This document shows positions 16,329 to 18,366 of a stretch of 18,366 bases of DNA, one piece after another. Numbering within the stretch: position 1 is the stretch's first letter; the number at the start of each line of letters is the position of its first letter. Under the pieces are notes generated by a model that worked only from the letters and a program-made list of their open reading frames with translations, was not told where the DNA came from and did no database searches. Source of the DNA: Candidatus Altimarinota bacterium (lineage in GTDB: Bacteria > Patescibacteria > JAEDAM01 > BD1-5 > UBA2023); assembly GCA_018457335.1 (NCBI GenBank), contig JAGYHI010000015.1:1-18366 (forward strand). Reading direction: 5' to 3'. The position numbers and the translations under genes were made by a program.

Positions 16329-18218
16329 CTATTTCACAAATCTCTTCTCTCGCGTCTGCAAAACTCCACCCCACTCAAAGACGGCAGATTTTGAAGCGTC
16401 TCGGTCAAATGTTTTGATAAGTTTGCGGTCGAGAGTGTCAGAAATATTTAGCTGATAGAGGAATTTTTTGTGATGTGGACTGAGTCTTGCAAGCTCGTAG
16501 CTATCAAGTAAAACTCTAAACATCTGTGCTGGTTTGTTTGCGAAATCGAGGGTGATGATTTTTTCGAGCTCGTCAGTGTATTTAAAAGAGATAAAGTAGT
16601 ATTTTCCACTTTGATATTTGTCTTTCCAGTAGTCGATGAAATCAGTTTTTTCGACAGGATTAAATCCGATTTTTACAAGTTTATCTTCGAAAAATTTTAC
16701 GGCATCTTCACCGCGGACAATCCAACCGTGCTCATTGTGCTGATAGTCTACCGTGGCAAGTGAGTAGTAGAGATAGTCATAATTTTTATTTTCTACTGAA
16801 ATTTTACCCTTTTTTGAGGTGAATTTCCAAGTATTTTCGCTCGTAAATTCTGGGATGAGTTTTGTGAAGAAATCACCATTTTTTGGATTGAGTGTAAGGG
16901 TGTTTTTTTGATTTTCATCACCGTAGTAGTAGACGACAGGCTTACACATTTCTGCGAGGGTTCTGATTTCGAAGTCGTCACTCGCGAGAAATACTTTAAA
17001 TGGTGCATGTTCATTTTTGAGTTTTTCGACTCGGAAGATGGCTTTGTCTGGGAAATATTCTTCGTGGACGATTTTTCCGTCTTCTCCTTTTTCGAAAACT
17101 GACGCGCTTGTCGTCATTTGTGAATATTGCTTTAAAATGTTTTTTGTAAACTTTTTGTCGGCGATAATTTCGCTGTCGACTTGCACGCTTTCACGCTCTG
17201 TATCAGTCGGATTGTAGAAAAAGAGAAATTTTTCATAGTCGATGTCGTCAGTCGAGTAGAGTACATAGATACTTGGATGATCTGCAAACTGTACGGCATA
17301 ATTTTTATACAAAAAATGTCGTGATTTGAGTTCTTCTTCGAGTCGATTGTGAAGTGCATATTCTTCTTTGAAAATAACATCACTAAATATTTCTGTTTTT
17401 TGAGTGGCTGGCGCGGCAATACCGGTATCTGCTTTTTGAAAAGAAAAAATTGGAGTGTAAGTGATTCATTTTATTGTGATTGAATCTTTTTTGAGTCCAG
17501 CAAGTGAGGTGACTTTTTTCCCGTCTTTTGAGTAGAGTGTTTGCGAAATTTCTCCACCACCACAAGAGCCTATATGATGTGTTTTTATGAAGCCATTTGT
17601 GACTGGGATGATTTCTTCACTTTCATAATAAAACATGTCTGTTTTTTCTTTTTTGAAAGTTTTTTTATTTGGATTGTAAGTGTAGGTGACGATTTCTTGC
17701 TCAGCATCATCTTCGCTGACGACTTCTTTTTGGATGGCTACAAAAACCCCGTCTTTTTTCTCGATTTTGAGATTTTCAGGGATACACATATCGAGGAGAC
17801 AATATTTTTTGGTTTCTGAGATTTTTGAAGGGTTTTTATCTTGATTTTTTTCTTGTCATACTAAATTTATTTCAGAATCTTTTTTAGAGTCTCATTTTTT
17901 TTCTTCGAGACATTTGAGTGGTTGTTTATCTTCATCTTTGCAGTAGGCTTTTGTAGAAGTGATTTGCCCGTTTTTCATTTTTTTGAAAATATTACAGCTG
18001 TCAGTCCAAGTTTTACAATTTTCAGGGATTTCTCCTTGTGGAGTATTATTTTTTGATGAGGTTTCTTGGGTTTTTCCCGTGGCTGTCGGTGTGTTTTTGG
18101 TGACTATTTGTCCAGTTTTTGTATTTCCAGTATTTACAGGGCTCTGAGTCTGGTGAGTCATTTGTTGGATATTGCAAGAGCCCAGTAAGAGAAGAAAAGA
18201 GAGAAAAAAGTATCGCAT
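16329..18218 (-). CDS. Large lipoprotein with CxPVxY-type domain
   Basis: Table 25 gives a single 629-residue ORF with UGA-Gly at 17892, 17856 and 17466. The signal peptide has a lipobox LLGSC (Cys15), followed by a Thr/Asn/Gln/Gly-rich linker with NTGNTKTG motifs like those in the repeat protein at 2110. A Cys-containing middle (HHIGSCGGGE) follows. The C-terminal about 200 residues resemble a domain I recall from many Patescibacteria hypothetical proteins: MCKPVVYYY, then GWIVRGEDAVKFFEDKL, then YYFISF, and finally FEWGGVLQ. No enzymatic role is known to me. It precedes the MEMO-type lipoprotein with zero spacing (TAG then ATG) and has a good promoter, so the two probably act together at the cell surface. 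Confidence 0.85.
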
Positions 18219-18250
18219 AAAAAGAAAATTAAAAGATAAAATTCGTTTTT

Positions 18251-18278
18251 AGTATAGGGTTTTTCTCATTTTTTGCAA
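18251..18278 (-). promoter_or_regulatory. Promoter of the lipoprotein operon
   Basis: On the minus strand TTGCAA (18273-18278), 16-nt spacer, TATACT (18251-18256), giving a leader of about 25 nt to the ATG at 18218. The remaining sequence to 18366 shows no gene I can support. Confidence 0.65.
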
Positions 18279-18366
18279 GGAGTTTTGTGTGAAGAAAGCG
18301 TGAAAAAAACAAAGCGAGACACAAGTTACGCAACAATTCTCTAACCACAAATTGTCACGTCACTCG

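Noticed and set aside
16329..17789. Two separate genes starting at 17789 and 17312
   Set aside because: Both are internal parts of the same frame that opens at the lipoprotein signal peptide at 18218; they are joined by UGA-Gly at 17466 and by UGA-Gly at 17856 and 17892.

Overview
The window comes from a low-GC bacterium that reads UGA as glycine (translation table 25). That code is known from the Gracilibacteria and Absconditabacteria (SR1) branches of the Patescibacteria/CPR. With UGA as a stop, many genes fall into pieces. With UGA as Gly the pieces join into full-length proteins ending only at TAA or TAG, and two UGA codons sit at invariant family glycines (Gly246 of MurB, Gly59 of the Nudix box). 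CGA and CGG still encode conserved arginines in DnaA, so this is not the variant with CGA/CGG as Trp. All coordinates below use the table 25 reading. I see no Shine-Dalgarno sequences in front of the genes. A recurring promoter has a -35 of TTGCAA or TTGCTT, a 16-17 nt spacer and a TATACT-like -10.

Layout. 1-360 is low-complexity sequence with long T, A and G runs. 399-587 is a short UGA-rich ORF, followed by a bidirectional terminator (601-636). On the minus strand, murB and ybeY form a two-gene operon (1998 to 652). Divergent from it is a 1,123-residue exported repeat protein (2110-5481), followed by a Nudix hydrolase and a small unknown gene with an ochre codon near its 5' end. After a terminator, 6475-7580 carries two related small membrane proteins and an XRE/YgzD-like regulator. 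7570-7890 holds two doubtful overlapping ORFs and a long terminator hairpin.

Right half. A polytopic membrane protein, dnaB and a membrane-anchored TPR protein lie on the minus strand (8156-11844). rplS (bL19) is divergent from the TPR gene. 12363-13627 has no convincing gene. Its middle (12480-13165) is a dense cluster of short palindromic repeats, and its end is the AT-rich leader of dnaA (13628-15088). A shared terminator separates dnaA from a converging lipoprotein pair on the minus strand: a MEMO-family lipoprotein with an extra C-terminal domain, and a 629-residue lipoprotein with a CxPVxY domain. The stop of the upstream gene directly abuts the start of the downstream one.

How the genes work together. 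murB acts in peptidoglycan precursor synthesis. ybeY, rplS, dnaA and dnaB are core ribosome and replication genes. The rest is cell envelope (repeat protein, two lipoproteins, TPR anchor, membrane proteins) or small accessory genes. UGA-Gly codons are absent from dnaA, dnaB, rplS and the 380-residue membrane protein, but take up about a third to a half of the glycines in ybeY, the Nudix gene and the small membrane genes.
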